From: Euphorbia lathyris
Taxonomy: Eukaryota; Streptophyta; Magnoliopsida; Malpighiales; Euphorbiaceae
DNA length: 64,000 nt
Direction of reading: 5' to 3'
NCBI RefSeq assembly: GCF_963576675.1
Contig: NC_088913.1
Span: 83,699,001 to 83,763,000, forward strand
Both the position numbers and the translations under genes were made by a program. This document shows positions 34,355-44,194 of this stretch, one piece after another. Numbering within the stretch: position 1 is the first letter of the stretch; each line of letters starts with the position of its first letter. Under the pieces are notes generated by a model, which saw nothing but the letters and a program-made list of their open reading frames with translations, ran no database searches and was not told where the DNA came from.

Positions 34355-36111
34355 TTAGTCTCCCCCTTTTGGTTCGGGGTATGAAATGCTCCGCTTATGC
34401 TGGCTGTTCTCTATCCACATTAGCACTTCGCTTTTGGAGGCGTTCAACGGCGTAAATGATGGCGTATATGCTGATTTGTTCTTAGAGCCTCTTCGCCTGT
34501 TTCGGGAGGATGAGTCAGGGAGCTTTTCTTTTTCCTTATCCTGTCTCTGGGATTCGCCTTTTCCTCTCTTGGGTGGAGAAGCCAACTCTCTTCGAATGTC
34601 ATCGACCTCCATGAAGTCTTTGCACCTTTTTATCAGCTCCGCCATATTATTTGGTTTGTTTCTGATTAGATCCTCCTGCAAGCTCTTGCATGTTGTGTTT
34701 TTTACAAGTGCTTCCATTGCCATGGAGAGATCTACATCAACTATGCGGATACACAACTTATTGAACTTGTCGACATACTCCCGGAGAGATTCATTTTCTT
34801 TTTACTTTAGCTCGAAGAGCTTTCGCGATTTAACCACTGGAGGAATGCTTCCTGTGAATTTTGAACAGAATTCTCTACTCAACTGATCCCAGCTGTTTAT
34901 CGATCCTGGGCGAAGAGATTGGAACCAGTCGTAGGATGGACCTTTTAGTGTGGTAATAAACATCCGACATTGCACTGCCTCGCTTGCATGGTTAAGACCA
35001 AGCAACATACGATACTTCCTCGTATGGGCTTCGGGATTATCTTTGCCAGAGTAGGCCGGTATGTTCGGGATCTTAAAATGCCTATCAGTTTCCTCGACTT
35101 CAATCCACGTTGGGAAGGGCGATTCTCGATTGGCGAATGGGTTATGCCTGGCATTCTCCTCGTTCTGTCTACGTATCTCCGCCTTGATCTGATCCGCAAT
35201 GGAACCCTGACCCCTCATTGGGCGCCTCCTACTATGAGACCTGCTTCGCTGCGAGGATGAGGAGCTAGATTCTGACGAAGGGTCTGATGGTGACCTTCTT
35301 CCTCCCCCGCCTCGCCCCTTTGGTGGAGATCGCCCGCCTCCGCTTTGATTCGGCGGTAAGTGTCGAATGTCTTGGCGTGGTATCTCAACTCGGTGCTCGT
35401 TCTCCTTTCGTTCAAGTGGTGGAGGTGACCTTCCACACCGAGGGGACCCGATTCTGTGCCTGCGATGCGAACGTGATCTGGATCGTCCTTTCCTATGTGA
35501 TCTGGTTCGCTTCTTATGCCTATGACCATCACGTCCGCCTTCTGGCGGATTCACCACTGTGTCATTTGGATTCGCCAACGTTCTGGTCGGTGGAGCTCGG
35601 GATCCGCCAATTATGATCCCCTGGATTTGTTGTGTTCCTCAGAGGAGATTGATCATTCCTACGACTTCCCTCCGGTATGTCGGGAAATAACGTTCTGTTT
35701 ATTGGCAGGTTGCTAGCAAGCTCCAGATTAACGACTGTTGAATCCACAGGCTGAGAGATAAAAAAATGACGAATCCTGACGGGCATTGTGCATAACATAG
35801 GCGTTTTTCCATTGTGTCAGGGTCGGTCTTGGCGGTTGACGACAATTCTGCGGGAAAGCAGTTCCTGTCGTGGCTCCACCTACATCTCGGTTTACTAGGT
35901 AAGCTCTTAATCGACCTTCCATAATAGGTCCATGTTCTCTGCCTACGGTACCTGCGCAAATATCCAAAAAGGATTCTGGCGACATGTCCCTTTCGTCATG
36001 GATGGTTGGCGCATCGGGATCGACACGACCAGCGTTTGTGGTGGGGTTAATTGACGGTGGTATGTGTGGTATTGCAGTTCCCATTGAGGGGTTAGACCCT
36101 CCACTTGCCAT
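34355..36111 (-). pseudogene. gag: Tat gag, three frameshifts and a stop
   Basis: Start ATG at 36111 (MASGGSNPSMG), equivalent to 44195 in the sister element. A Ser/Pro-rich N-terminus is followed by an Arg/Ser-rich stretch (RSRSRSHRRHR) and the capsid-like domain: HFKIPNIPAYSGKDNPEAH, CRMFITTLKGPSYDWF and PGSINSWDQLSREF. The stop TAA at 34802 sits where the sister has Gln; the frame continues as FNKLCIRIVDVD to 34355. Frameshifts lie near 35755 and 35575. The downstream histidine/cysteine motif is in the shifted stretch. Confidence 0.88.
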
Positions 36112-36149
36112 GCTTGGGTTGTGAACTGAGTCCTTTTCTGATTAGGACC

Positions 36150-36167
36150 TCCACGCTCACCGCACCA
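36150..36167 (-). other. Primer-binding site, tRNA-Phe type
   Basis: Minus strand TGGTGCGGTGAGCGTGGA, complementary to the 3' end of plant tRNA-Phe (ending ...TCCACGCTCACCGCACCA). Two nucleotides (AT) separate it from the LTR. Confidence 0.85.
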
Positions 36168-36169
36168 AT

Positions 36170-36682
36170 TGGTAATTAGCGATGAACTTCTGACCGGATT
36201 CCTTCCCTGTGGGGGGCGTCGTTGGGTTCGACGGGGGGAAGCTCCGATGCCAAAGTCAGTATAGAAATAATGAATAAACTATATTGACAAGAGAAGGGTT
36301 TAGAGCGAGAATGTGAATGTGTACCTCAATAGCTTGTGATGCAAGCTATTTATAGTCATGTGATCGTAACTCCCAGTAACCAGAAAGTCTCCATTAATGC
36401 CTCATTAATGGCGGTTACGGATCTCCTTTAAGCGTGGCCGTTAGCTCATTAACGGACCATTAATTGCCTTTATTGTGAATCGTCTCAACCGTTCGGTGGG
36501 CGGATTGAGGCAAGATGGCGGGTCTCACGTAGGTTTGACTACGGATAGCGTGTGGCGGAGTCTAGGTGATCCGCCACTCAAATGACTTGCTTGATACGCC
36601 ATTGCTTTTCAGACCGCCCAAATACGCGGCCGTTTTGGTAAATATCCTCTTTGATCCCGTGGATAATATCCCGATGTTATCA
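36170..36682 (-). repeat. 5' LTR of the minus-strand Tat element (513 bp)
   Basis: Same ends as 26649-27161. Immediately right of it the LINE ORF1 resumes with GTATCATACC. Confidence 0.92.
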
Positions 36683-37091
36683 GTATCATACCTCTTGGAA
36701 GGTCGTGTAATTGTACCCAGAAGGGGACTTCGTTCAACTACACAACATGTATTTCTTCTTGTTGAAGTACCCTTTTCAACACCAGTAGTTTGTTCTCGAA
36801 AGACCAGGGTCCTCCGTTCATTACCACATTGACATCAAACACATGGTTAAACTAAAATAGGAATTTGTTATTTTCTAGGTTGATGATCGCCATACCTCCC
36901 GCCGGTCGCCAAAGTTACGAGAGGGTGATCTTCATACCTTCGACATTGATGGCTTTATATGATATAAACCGACTGACGCAACTCCATCGAAGATCGTAAG
37001 ACTGAATCGGTTCAGACTCTGGGGTGATTATTGGAGCGGCCTCCTCTTCCTCTAGAGTTAAATCTAGACAATGTCTTGTTAAGGAGTCCAT
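36683..37091 (-). pseudogene. LINE ORF1 N-terminal part (DUF4283 type)
   Basis: From the ATG at 37091 (MDSLTRHCLDLTLEEEE) the frame shows the DUF4283 pattern of plant LINE ORF1 proteins: VVMNGGPWSFENKLLVL, then LNEVPFWVQLHDLP. Three in-frame stops interrupt it. It ends abruptly at the LTR border after LPRGMI; the rest of ORF1, normally with a zinc knuckle, is not found on the other side of the element. ORF1 proteins bind the LINE RNA. Confidence 0.82.
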
Positions 37092-37546
37092 TGCTTGTTT
37101 GCTGTTTATTCAATGATCAGAGGTTTTCCAATGGTTCGAAAGTTTATGAGGGGCAGGTGTAAATTGTTGGCTATGGAAAGGGGAGAAGCGAAGGAGATTT
37201 GTGATGGAGGAAGAAAACTTAACCCCAAGGTAGGGTAAATCAGCCGCAAACCCTATCACAAGGTAAAGGGAGCATCCAACAGTATAATGTAACTTTACTT
37301 AATGTTAGCTGCTAAGAGCTATAATGTTAAAAAATTAGATCAATTTGATAAATAATTCATCAAACTATTTTATCAGTCATGAATGTTGTCATATATACTT
37401 CATATATGTGTTAATTTATCAATTATTAGTTGCAAATCGCAAACATACGAATAGACGTGAAAAAAATTTATATTTTGTATGAATTCGATAAAAAAATCCA
37501 AATATTTCATTGAATTGAAAAATAATAATCTCCAATTCTATTACTA

Positions 37547-37642
37547 CAACAACAACAACAACAAAGCCTTAGTCCCGAAATGATTCGGGGTCGGCTAACA
37601 TGAACCATCATATAAAACCGTTTATATTATGACATGAACCAT
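37547..37642 (+). mobile_element. Short SINE-like insertion (96 bp)
   Basis: Contains the ACAACAACAACAAAGCC word followed by a TAGTCCCGAAATGATTCGGG hairpin and GGTCGGCTAACATGAACC, the hallmark of the plant Au-type SINE. Flanked by AATTCTATTACTA at 37534-37546 and 37643-37655; copy C carries a single uninterrupted site near 53742. Truncated compared with a full SINE. Confidence 0.7.
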
Positions 37643-37655
37643 AATTCTATTACTA

Positions 37656-38247
37656 AATAATAAAAAATATATTTTTTTTAGAAAACTGGTACTGAATAAG
37701 GAATAAAATATTTATACTTTATAATGATGTCTGAAATTAATCCAATTTATTAATGTTAAAGGTAAAATTTCTCGTAGTTGTTAATGTTATGGGTGAAATT
37801 TGTATTATTTCAGACGTTAGGAATAAAATTACTAATTAATGTTAATGTTGAAAGTATTTTTACATTTAAGAACATTTCCAAAAGACTCTTATTAAACTTT
37901 TCATAAATAATATAAATAATTATATATTTTATCTTTATAGTATAAAACCGAAATACACTTAAATCAACTAAAATCATATAATCTAAAAAAAACTAAAATC
38001 ATAAAAATTCGGAATTTGTTCACCTCTGGGTAGTTGTCTTCATGGGTTGGGCTTATATCAAGTCTAACTAGGTTTTACATCTAATTACTTTATCAAAATT
38101 CAGCCCAGCCTGCACTAATTTATATCGAGCTCCGGCCGGATTGGACTCAACTAAACTCAAACTTAATAAATAAAAGTTTGGAATAAACAACAAAAACATG
38201 TTTACATATATCACGATCCATCCCACGGACCGTAAGCTCAAGCTACC
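37656..38247. other. Copy B core, non-coding
   Basis: AT-rich duplicated sequence matching 53756-54349 of copy C. No gene. Confidence 0.5.
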
Positions 38248-38770
38248 TATAACGACCCTGTCCGAAGTGGATGGTGCCGGGGTAGAAGGCCTGAGCAAGG
38301 AGCGGTCCTAAGGAATACCGATGATGGCAGGAATGAACTGAATCCCACATTGGAGATGGAGAGAGGGTGAATGGGTTTATTAGTAAGATGATAATCCAAT
38401 ACATGCAGCCGCGTTTTTAAGCCGTGAGGCCCAATGTATTGGATTTGGACCAAAACGGACAATATCTACATGGTATTGACCAAGATGTTACAATTGGTAT
38501 TAGAGTCGACTCCACACGTATGATGTGTGGTTTGGGGACGAACCAGACGGAAGTTGGTAGGCCTGTAACGATTCGGTCCTGAGTGGGTGGCGTCAGGGTA
38601 GAAGGTATGAGCAATGAGCAGCCCTAAAGGATGGCCATGGGGCATGAATGAACTGAATTTCACATCGGAAATGGAGATAGGGTGATTGGACTTTATTAAT
38701 AAGATGAAAATCCAATGCATAAAAGCTCAAATATAGTTGATAATTAACTACTAATTAGGTATTGGACCGA
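38248..38770 (+). mobile_element. TRIM-like element in copy B
   Basis: LTR-like block 38248-38492 begins TATAACGACCCTG (TG decayed to TA) and ends GATGTTACA. It is followed by ATTGGTATTAGAGTC, an initiator tRNA-Met primer site with one change, a 70-bp interior, and a second block from 38564 beginning TGTAACGATTCGG. The second block diverges towards its end. No coding capacity. The same element sits at 54350 in copy C, so it predates the duplication. No 5S rRNA-like sequence is seen, so it is not a Cassandra element. Confidence 0.7.
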
Positions 38771-39117
38771 AGGGTAATTGAGGTTCGCATGTGGACGGGT
38801 TCCGAGGTGCTGGCCTTACGATTGACGTCCCTGTGTGGGGATCGGTCCTCGTGTTCTCGCCATGTCCACTCGAAGATAGAGAGATTCGCCGAATGAAATG
38901 TACAAATTCGCGCAATGAATCGCCGGTAAGTTAGAGAGAGTGAGATAGCAGGATGTTAGGTTAGAGAGATGGAAGATCGAAGTGTTACGTAGCGGAGTGT
39001 TAGTGACGAGGGCAAACTTGGAATTTATTTAATGAAATATGTTAGTTTTGGTTAGTTTTTCAAAAGGAGTTAGAAAAGAAAACTAACACCAGAAAAAGTG
39101 CTAGTTTTGTAATTCTC
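38771..39117. other. End of copy B and short spacer
   Basis: Homology with copy C stops near 38850 (55588 in C) after CCCTGTGTGGGGAT. The rest has GAGAGA-rich stretches and no gene. Confidence 0.45.
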
Positions 39118-40454
39118 CCTTTTGAAAAACACATTATGAGGTCCCTAGCTTTTGCCAATATTAACCCTTTGGTCCTTTTATCTAGTTTTTTTAGATTTGT
39201 AACTGTTATATTTTAGCATAAATAGACATATATAAAATAACAGAGTAACAGGGGCGGATTTAGGGGGGGTCAAAGGGGGCATTTGCCCCCCTTCATCCGG
39301 GGAAATTTTTTTCCCAAAACGACGTCGTTTTGGTTAAAACGACGTCGTTTTGGTTTATGGGATAATTAAAAAAAAGAACATCAGGCAGTTCTGTTTCGCG
39401 TCTTTCCTCTTTTCTTCCGCTGCGCTTCTTTCCTCTTTTCTTCTTCTCTCGCGTCTTTCCATTCCATCGCCTGCTCTGCTCCCTCCTCTCTCACACGATC
39501 TCCTCCTCCATCCAGCAGCCAGCCACCGTCGCCTCCTCTCCCCTCCGGCCGGTCGGCGGCGACTCTCTCTCTCCAACAACAGGTTAGTTTGTTTAGCCTA
39601 TTTTTTCCTTTAAATTTAAATTTTAGGTTAAATAAAATGTTAGGTTAAATTAATTTTAGGTTAATGGATATTGTGAATTAGTTAGTTTGTTGTTAATTGT
39701 TAGTTAGTTTGATAGTTAATTGTTATCCTTAATTATGGATTCAAACCTTTCCAAGTCATATTTAACATTGATCCAATTTATCAACGTTTGAGGTAAAATT
39801 GGTGCAAAATTATAAAATTGATATGCAATTGGTGCAAAATAAAGAAAAAATGACTGTATTTTATAATAGTGTCTGAAATTGATCCAATTTATCAACGTTA
39901 AGGATAAAATTGCTATTGGCTACAAACATTAGGGGTAACATTGCATAATTTTAGATGTTAGGGATAAAATTGCACCTGACCCAAAACGTTAGGGATATTT
40001 GATGCGTAACCACCCGAGAATTCCGGAAATGGATGATTACGAGTCGGAAACATTATAATTTACGTTTTTTATCAAAAAAATCATGAAAATAATGCATGAC
40101 AATTGAACGATTTTACATTTTTCGCCACCAAAAATTGAACAATTTTGTATTTTTTATCATAAAAAATTGAACAATTTTACATTTTTTGTCTAATTTTTTT
40201 TCACGTAGAATTTTGCCCCCCGCTCCCTCAAATCCTGGATTCGCCACTGCAGAGTAATATGGTCAACTTATATTGTACTGTGGTTGTTCTAAAAGCTAAT
40301 ATATGTTCAGTTAAAAATATATAAAAAAAATAGATAAAAGAACCACATAGTTAATATTGGTAAAAGATGGAGACCTTAAAATGTGTTTTTTCAAAATAAG
40401 GGACTAAACAATGTGTTGGATAAAAACTAGGGGACTAATAAATTATTTACCCTA
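39118..40454. mobile_element. MITE interrupted by a hAT MITE
   Basis: The right end (to 40454) reads GACTAATAAATTATTTACCC, and the inner blocks 39118-39170 and 40340-40390 are inverted repeats of each other (AAAAACACATTATGAGGTCC against its complement). The outer left terminus is missing, so the element is truncated. A separate element (39249-40249) sits in its centre. Confidence 0.55.
39249..40249. mobile_element. hAT-like MITE (1001 bp)
   Basis: Ends CAGGGGCGGATTTAGG and (complement) CAGTGGCGAATCCAGG; 8-bp duplication CAGAGTAA at 39241-39248 and 40250-40257. It holds two 16-bp palindromes AAAACGACGTCGTTTT at 39316-39331 and 39336-39351, then a pyrimidine-rich stretch that resembles a 5' leader. 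No transposase. Confidence 0.88.
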
Positions 40455-40574
40455 TATATTATGGAACAGGGTGAACCATGTGTCTCTTATTGATAGGAGA
40501 AAGTGTGTCGAGATATCGAAACCTAATGGTAAGATTGGATCATTCACTATGTCTAGTAAAACTTTCTAAATTAA

Positions 40575-41200
40575 TCTTCAATTTTCATCATTCTTCACCG
40601 ATTTCATCTATTAATCTTCCTATTGATTGAATTTTTCTTCTTTTTCAAGTTGTAGTCTTCGATTTGAGGAGGAAAAAGGAAGACTGTCTTCCTTTTTCCT
40701 CCTTGCACCGTTATGTTGTTTTATTTTTCTTCTTCTTTGTTCAATAAATTATAGTTGAATTGCATCAAATATCTTATTCCGTTTGAATTGCATCTGTCGT
40801 TTGTTATCTTTTCATTGGTAAATTTTTTTTCTGTTTTAGCAAGAGCATAAATGGTAGATCTTATACATAGATCACTACATCTACGTGATTGTAAAATAAA
40901 GGACTTAGATCCGAAGATTCATAAGAGTTTTAAATGTTGAAGATGGGATTACATGTGTTTTTTTTTTTTTTTGCAAATTTGGTGTTTAAAGAAGTATATA
41001 TTTCATCTATTGTTTGTTTTATTTGTACCTTTAATGGTTTATTTTGCTCGTTGTAGTCGTTTTTTTTTACCTTTATGGATTTTGTAATAGGCATAGCTTG
41101 TACTTTTTATGTAAGGTTTTATTCCTTACGTTTCTGGTTGTATTTGATGTTCTTGTATCTATAAAATGATGTATGCATTTTTATCAAAAAAAAAAAAAAA
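40575..41200 (+). mobile_element. Retroposed insertion with poly-A, source unknown
   Basis: About 610 bp ending in a 15-base A-run at 41186-41200, flanked by ACTTTCTAAATTAA (40561-40574 and 41201-41214). Copy B reads through this site. The body has no ORF of note and ends ATGTATGCATTTTTATC before the tail. It could be a 5'-truncated LINE 3' end or a processed transcript; there is no recognisable RNase H as in the two LINEs here. Confidence 0.75.
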
Positions 41201-41515
41201 ACTTTCTAAATTAAATTTCCTAAAATACAATCGTATTACTTTATTTCGTTGAAAAGATGTCACATACTCTGAATCTCTAAGAGTTGGTTTAGACGTCTTA
41301 AACATCGTATGGCAAAATTATATTCATCTAATTTCAAATGTCTCAAATCTAATTTAGCATTCTTTGAAATGAAAAAGTATTGATCTCGAGAACCAAATTG
41401 ATTTTTCCGATGCCTGGCTTGCTTATTAAACTCAACTATTAAATTGTTAACATTTGATAAATTAGATTAAAATTTTAAATATTAAAACTAACAAATCTCA
41501 ACATTTGAGCCATTA

Positions 41516-41743
41516 GAGCATCTCCAACATTAACTAGCTATTTGGTTCTCTAAAATAATATAAAATATTAATTTAGTCAAATTTAGCTAGCTAAATTTAT
41601 GTTTTGCTCCAACCATGCTAGCTAGTCAAAATGGCTCTCTATTTATTTTAGAGAGTCATGTCACCTTGTTGGAGTGATCACTCTTTAAATGGCTAGCTAA
41701 ATTTGACAATTTAGAGAGCCATGTCACCCTATTGGAGATGCTC
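41516..41743. mobile_element. PIF/Harbinger-like MITE (228 bp)
   Basis: Ends GAGCATCTCCAA and TTGGAGATGCTC are perfect inverted repeats, with TTA on both sides (41513-41515, 41744-41746). Internal GCTAGCTA words are also palindromic. Copy B lacks it. Confidence 0.88.
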
Positions 41744-41787
41744 TTACTTAGAAAAACAACTTTGTGAAGGATTATAGATAAATTAAA

Positions 41788-42300
41788 GGGTAAATTTCAA
41801 ATAAAACCATATAGTTTCACTAATTTTTAGATAAAGGATCGTGGTTTACTTTTTGTCAAAACGAGGATTGAGGTTTCGCACTTTTAATAGAACAAGGACC
41901 TTTTGAATTAATGCTATTAAAACCATCTTAACGACCTGAAAATGAAAATTTTCAAGAATTAAAGTTGTTCAATGTCATATTTACTATGGAACTACATTTT
42001 CGATTTTCGAAAATCATTTTTTTTTGAACTTTCTCTCTTTAAACACATTAACTTTCTCTCTTTACCAAAATCATCTGAATAATCTCAAAATAAAAAAATA
42101 AAAAAATTAAAATTGTTTAAAATATTAGTAGTTCTTAAAATATATCATTTTTGAAATCGTCAAGAGTAATTTTAATAGTATTAATCGAAAAAATCCTTAT
42201 TTTATTAAAATTAAAAATCTCAATCCTTATTTAAAAAAAAAATCACGGTCCTATATATAAAAATTAGTGAAATCACGTGAGTTCTATTTAAAATTTACCC
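41788..42300. mobile_element. Mutator-like MITE (513 bp)
   Basis: Ends GGGTAAATTTCAAATA and (complement) GGGTAAATTTTAAATA. 9-bp flanks TAAATTAAA / AAAATTAAA match at 8 of 9. Related to the MITE at 15985-16439 by shared interior words. Absent from copy B. Confidence 0.78.
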
Positions 42301-42410
42301 AAAATTAAATAGGGATGCTAGATTTCATTTATTATCTGTATATTTCTATCATTCCGAAATTACCCTAATGGTTTACACCTGTCAATCATGCACGAACCAC
42401 TAATAGTAAT

Positions 42411-42600
42411 AAGGACATTGTTTGGCTGTAATGTCAAGTATATTCCAAAATTACACTTGTAATGTCTATTATTCCGAAATTACCCTAATAAGGACATTGT
42501 TTGGCTGTAATGTCAAGTATATTCCGAAATTACACTTGTAATGTCTATTATTCCGAAATTACCCTAATAAGGACATTGTTTGGCTGTAATGTCAGGTATA
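42411..42600. repeat. 79-bp tandem repeat unique to copy C
   Basis: AAGGACATTGTTTGGCTGTA begins at 42411, 42490 and 42569; copies A and B have one such unit. A recent local expansion. Confidence 0.9.
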
Positions 42601-43232
42601 TTCTCGGATAACAATCCAACTTCACACATCTTTTTACTCCTCTATCAGCTTTCACCAAATACTAACCGCCGGAGATATTGACCGGAAAAAAAGCATTTTC
42701 AGATCCAAAATCTATTCGGATAAACTAATCAATTTTACAACAATATTTACATCAAAACATTTTTTTTGAGTAATCGGAAGCAAATGAACAGCAAAAAGAA
42801 AACAAAAAACCAGAGACATCTAATAGAGAAAGTGAGGCTCAGATCCGACTATGTTTAAGATGATCAGGCAACGGAAAGTATATACCACCATGGCTATGTC
42901 AACCGGTTGCCACTGAAAAGGACCAAAATGCCCTTCTCATATTCTCAGGCCATCCGAGTTAACTAGCCGATGAAAATGGTATTACTCTCCATTTCCTGAT
43001 CGGACGCTCCCGGACATGTACGGATCGGTATCATCATAGCCTCTTTATATATATATTTTTTTTTTTTGGAAGAAAGGAAAGATATGGTGTTGTTGATGAT
43101 AGAGAGAGAGAGAAAGCAAGAGCAGGATCAGAGAAATCATCGACTCATCCAGGCAACGCCGCCGGAGCGGCGCTGCGGTTGAACCTCAATTATTTTCCGG
43201 GAGCGTCAAAAATCTAATTTGTCTGTGCTTGG

Positions 43233-43244
43233 CTTTTATAGTGG
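43233..43244 (-). promoter_or_regulatory. TATA-like box of copy C
   Basis: Minus strand CCACTATAAAAG, conserved with 21365-21376 and nearly with 15796-15807. Confidence 0.35.
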
Positions 43245-43621
43245 TTTATTTACTTTTCGTTTCCGTTTTCACCCTTTCGTCTAGTAACAGATAATTTCGG
43301 ACTTTTTCTTTTTCTTTCTATTAAGGGTTAATATACAATTTAGTTCTTGTATTTAATCCCAATGAGTAATTTTGACCCAACATTAAATAAACCTCCAATT
43401 TTATTTTAAGATATAAAACTACCTCTAGCGTAGATTGTTAAGATTTAACGTTTAAAATAATGTAACTTTACTTAATGTTAGCAGCCAATTGCTATAACGT
43501 TAAAAAATTAGATCAATTTGATAAATAATTCATCAAATTATTTTATCAGTTATAAATGTTGTCATCAACACTTCACATATGTGTTAATTTATCAATTATT
43601 AGCAGCAAACCGCAAACATAC

Positions 43622-44136
43622 TGATAACATTGGGATATTATTCGAGGGATCAAATGAGATATTTACCCAAACGACCGCGTATTGAACCGGTCAAAGAAGG
43701 TCATGGCGTATCAAGCAACGACATCCGATGGGAGGATCACCGAGACTCCGCCACACGAGATCCGTAGTCAAACCTACGTTAGATTCGCCATCACCCTTCG
43801 ATCCGCCAGTTGAGCAGCTCAGCCGATTCCTCAATAAAGGCAATTAATGAGCTATTAATGAGCTAACGGACATACTTAAAGGAAACCAGTAACCACCATT
43901 AATGGTGCATTAATGGAGACTTTCTAGTTACTAAAGGTTACAACTTCACGACTATATATAGCTTGCATCTCAAGCTATCAAGGTACACATTCTCACAATC
44001 CTAGCAACCCTACTTTGTCAATTCAGTTTATCCCTCCATATTCTATACTGACTTTGGCATCGGAGCTTCCCCCCGTCGAACCCAACGACGCCCCCACAGG
44101 GACGGAAGCAAATCAGAAATTCTCCATTAGTCATCA
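43622..44136 (+). repeat. 5' LTR (515 bp)
   Basis: TGATAACATTGGG...TAGTCATCA. TATA-like CTATATATAG near 43951. AT then follows, and the primer site. Confidence 0.95.
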
Positions 44137-44138
44137 AT

Positions 44139-44156
44139 TGGTGCGGTGAGCGTGGA
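44139..44156 (+). other. Primer-binding site, tRNA-Phe type
   Basis: TGGTGCGGTGAGCGTGGA, identical to 36150-36167 (complement), 2 nt after the LTR. Confidence 0.85.
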
Positions 44157-44194
44157 TCCCTAACCAAATAAGGGTTTTGTTCACATTATAAGAC

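Larger units (their letters stand above)
26649..36682 (-). mobile_element. Tat-type Ty3 retrotransposon, 10.0 kb, minus strand
   Basis: Complete LTR-to-LTR element. Order on the minus strand: LTR 36682-36170, tRNA-Phe primer site, gag, protease, RT, RNase H, second RNase H, integrase, non-coding zone, antisense ORF (plus strand), polypurine tract, LTR 27161-26649. The second, archaeal-like RNase H places it in the Tat clade. The two 513-bp LTRs differ by roughly 20 substitutions (counted by eye), so it is middle-aged. The sister copy is at 43622-53648. The right flank is LINE starting GTATC; this is not repeated on the left. Confidence 0.92.
22520..37283 (-). mobile_element. L1-type LINE, split by a Tat element
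   Basis: Target duplication ATAATGTAACTTTAC at 22505-22519 and 37284-37298; copy C has a single copy of this site. The LINE occupies 22520-26628 and 36683-37283, about 4.7 kb, with a T-run (poly-A on the minus strand) at 22521. ORF1 starts at 37091 and ORF2 at 26584. The middle of ORF1 is missing where the 26649-36682 element sits. Endonuclease, RT, zinc-binding RT-associated domain and RNase H follow in canonical order, as in plant L1 elements carrying an RNase H. Confidence 0.9.
19150..38850. repeat. Copy B of duplicated segment, swollen by nested insertions
   Basis: Removing 19316-19598, 19922-20353, 21460-22365, 22520-37283 and 37547-37642 leaves about 3.2 kb that aligns with 40456-55590 (copy C) cleared of its own insertions. 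Joined flanks agree base for base in many places: ATAATGTAACTTTAC continues at 37299 as it does uninterrupted near 43470. The segment carries a TRIM near its right end and no host gene. Outer limits are approximate. Confidence 0.8.

Noticed and set aside
38248..38770. Cassandra TRIM with an embedded 5S rRNA.
   Set aside because: No 5S internal promoter or conserved 5S arms are visible in the LTR-like blocks.
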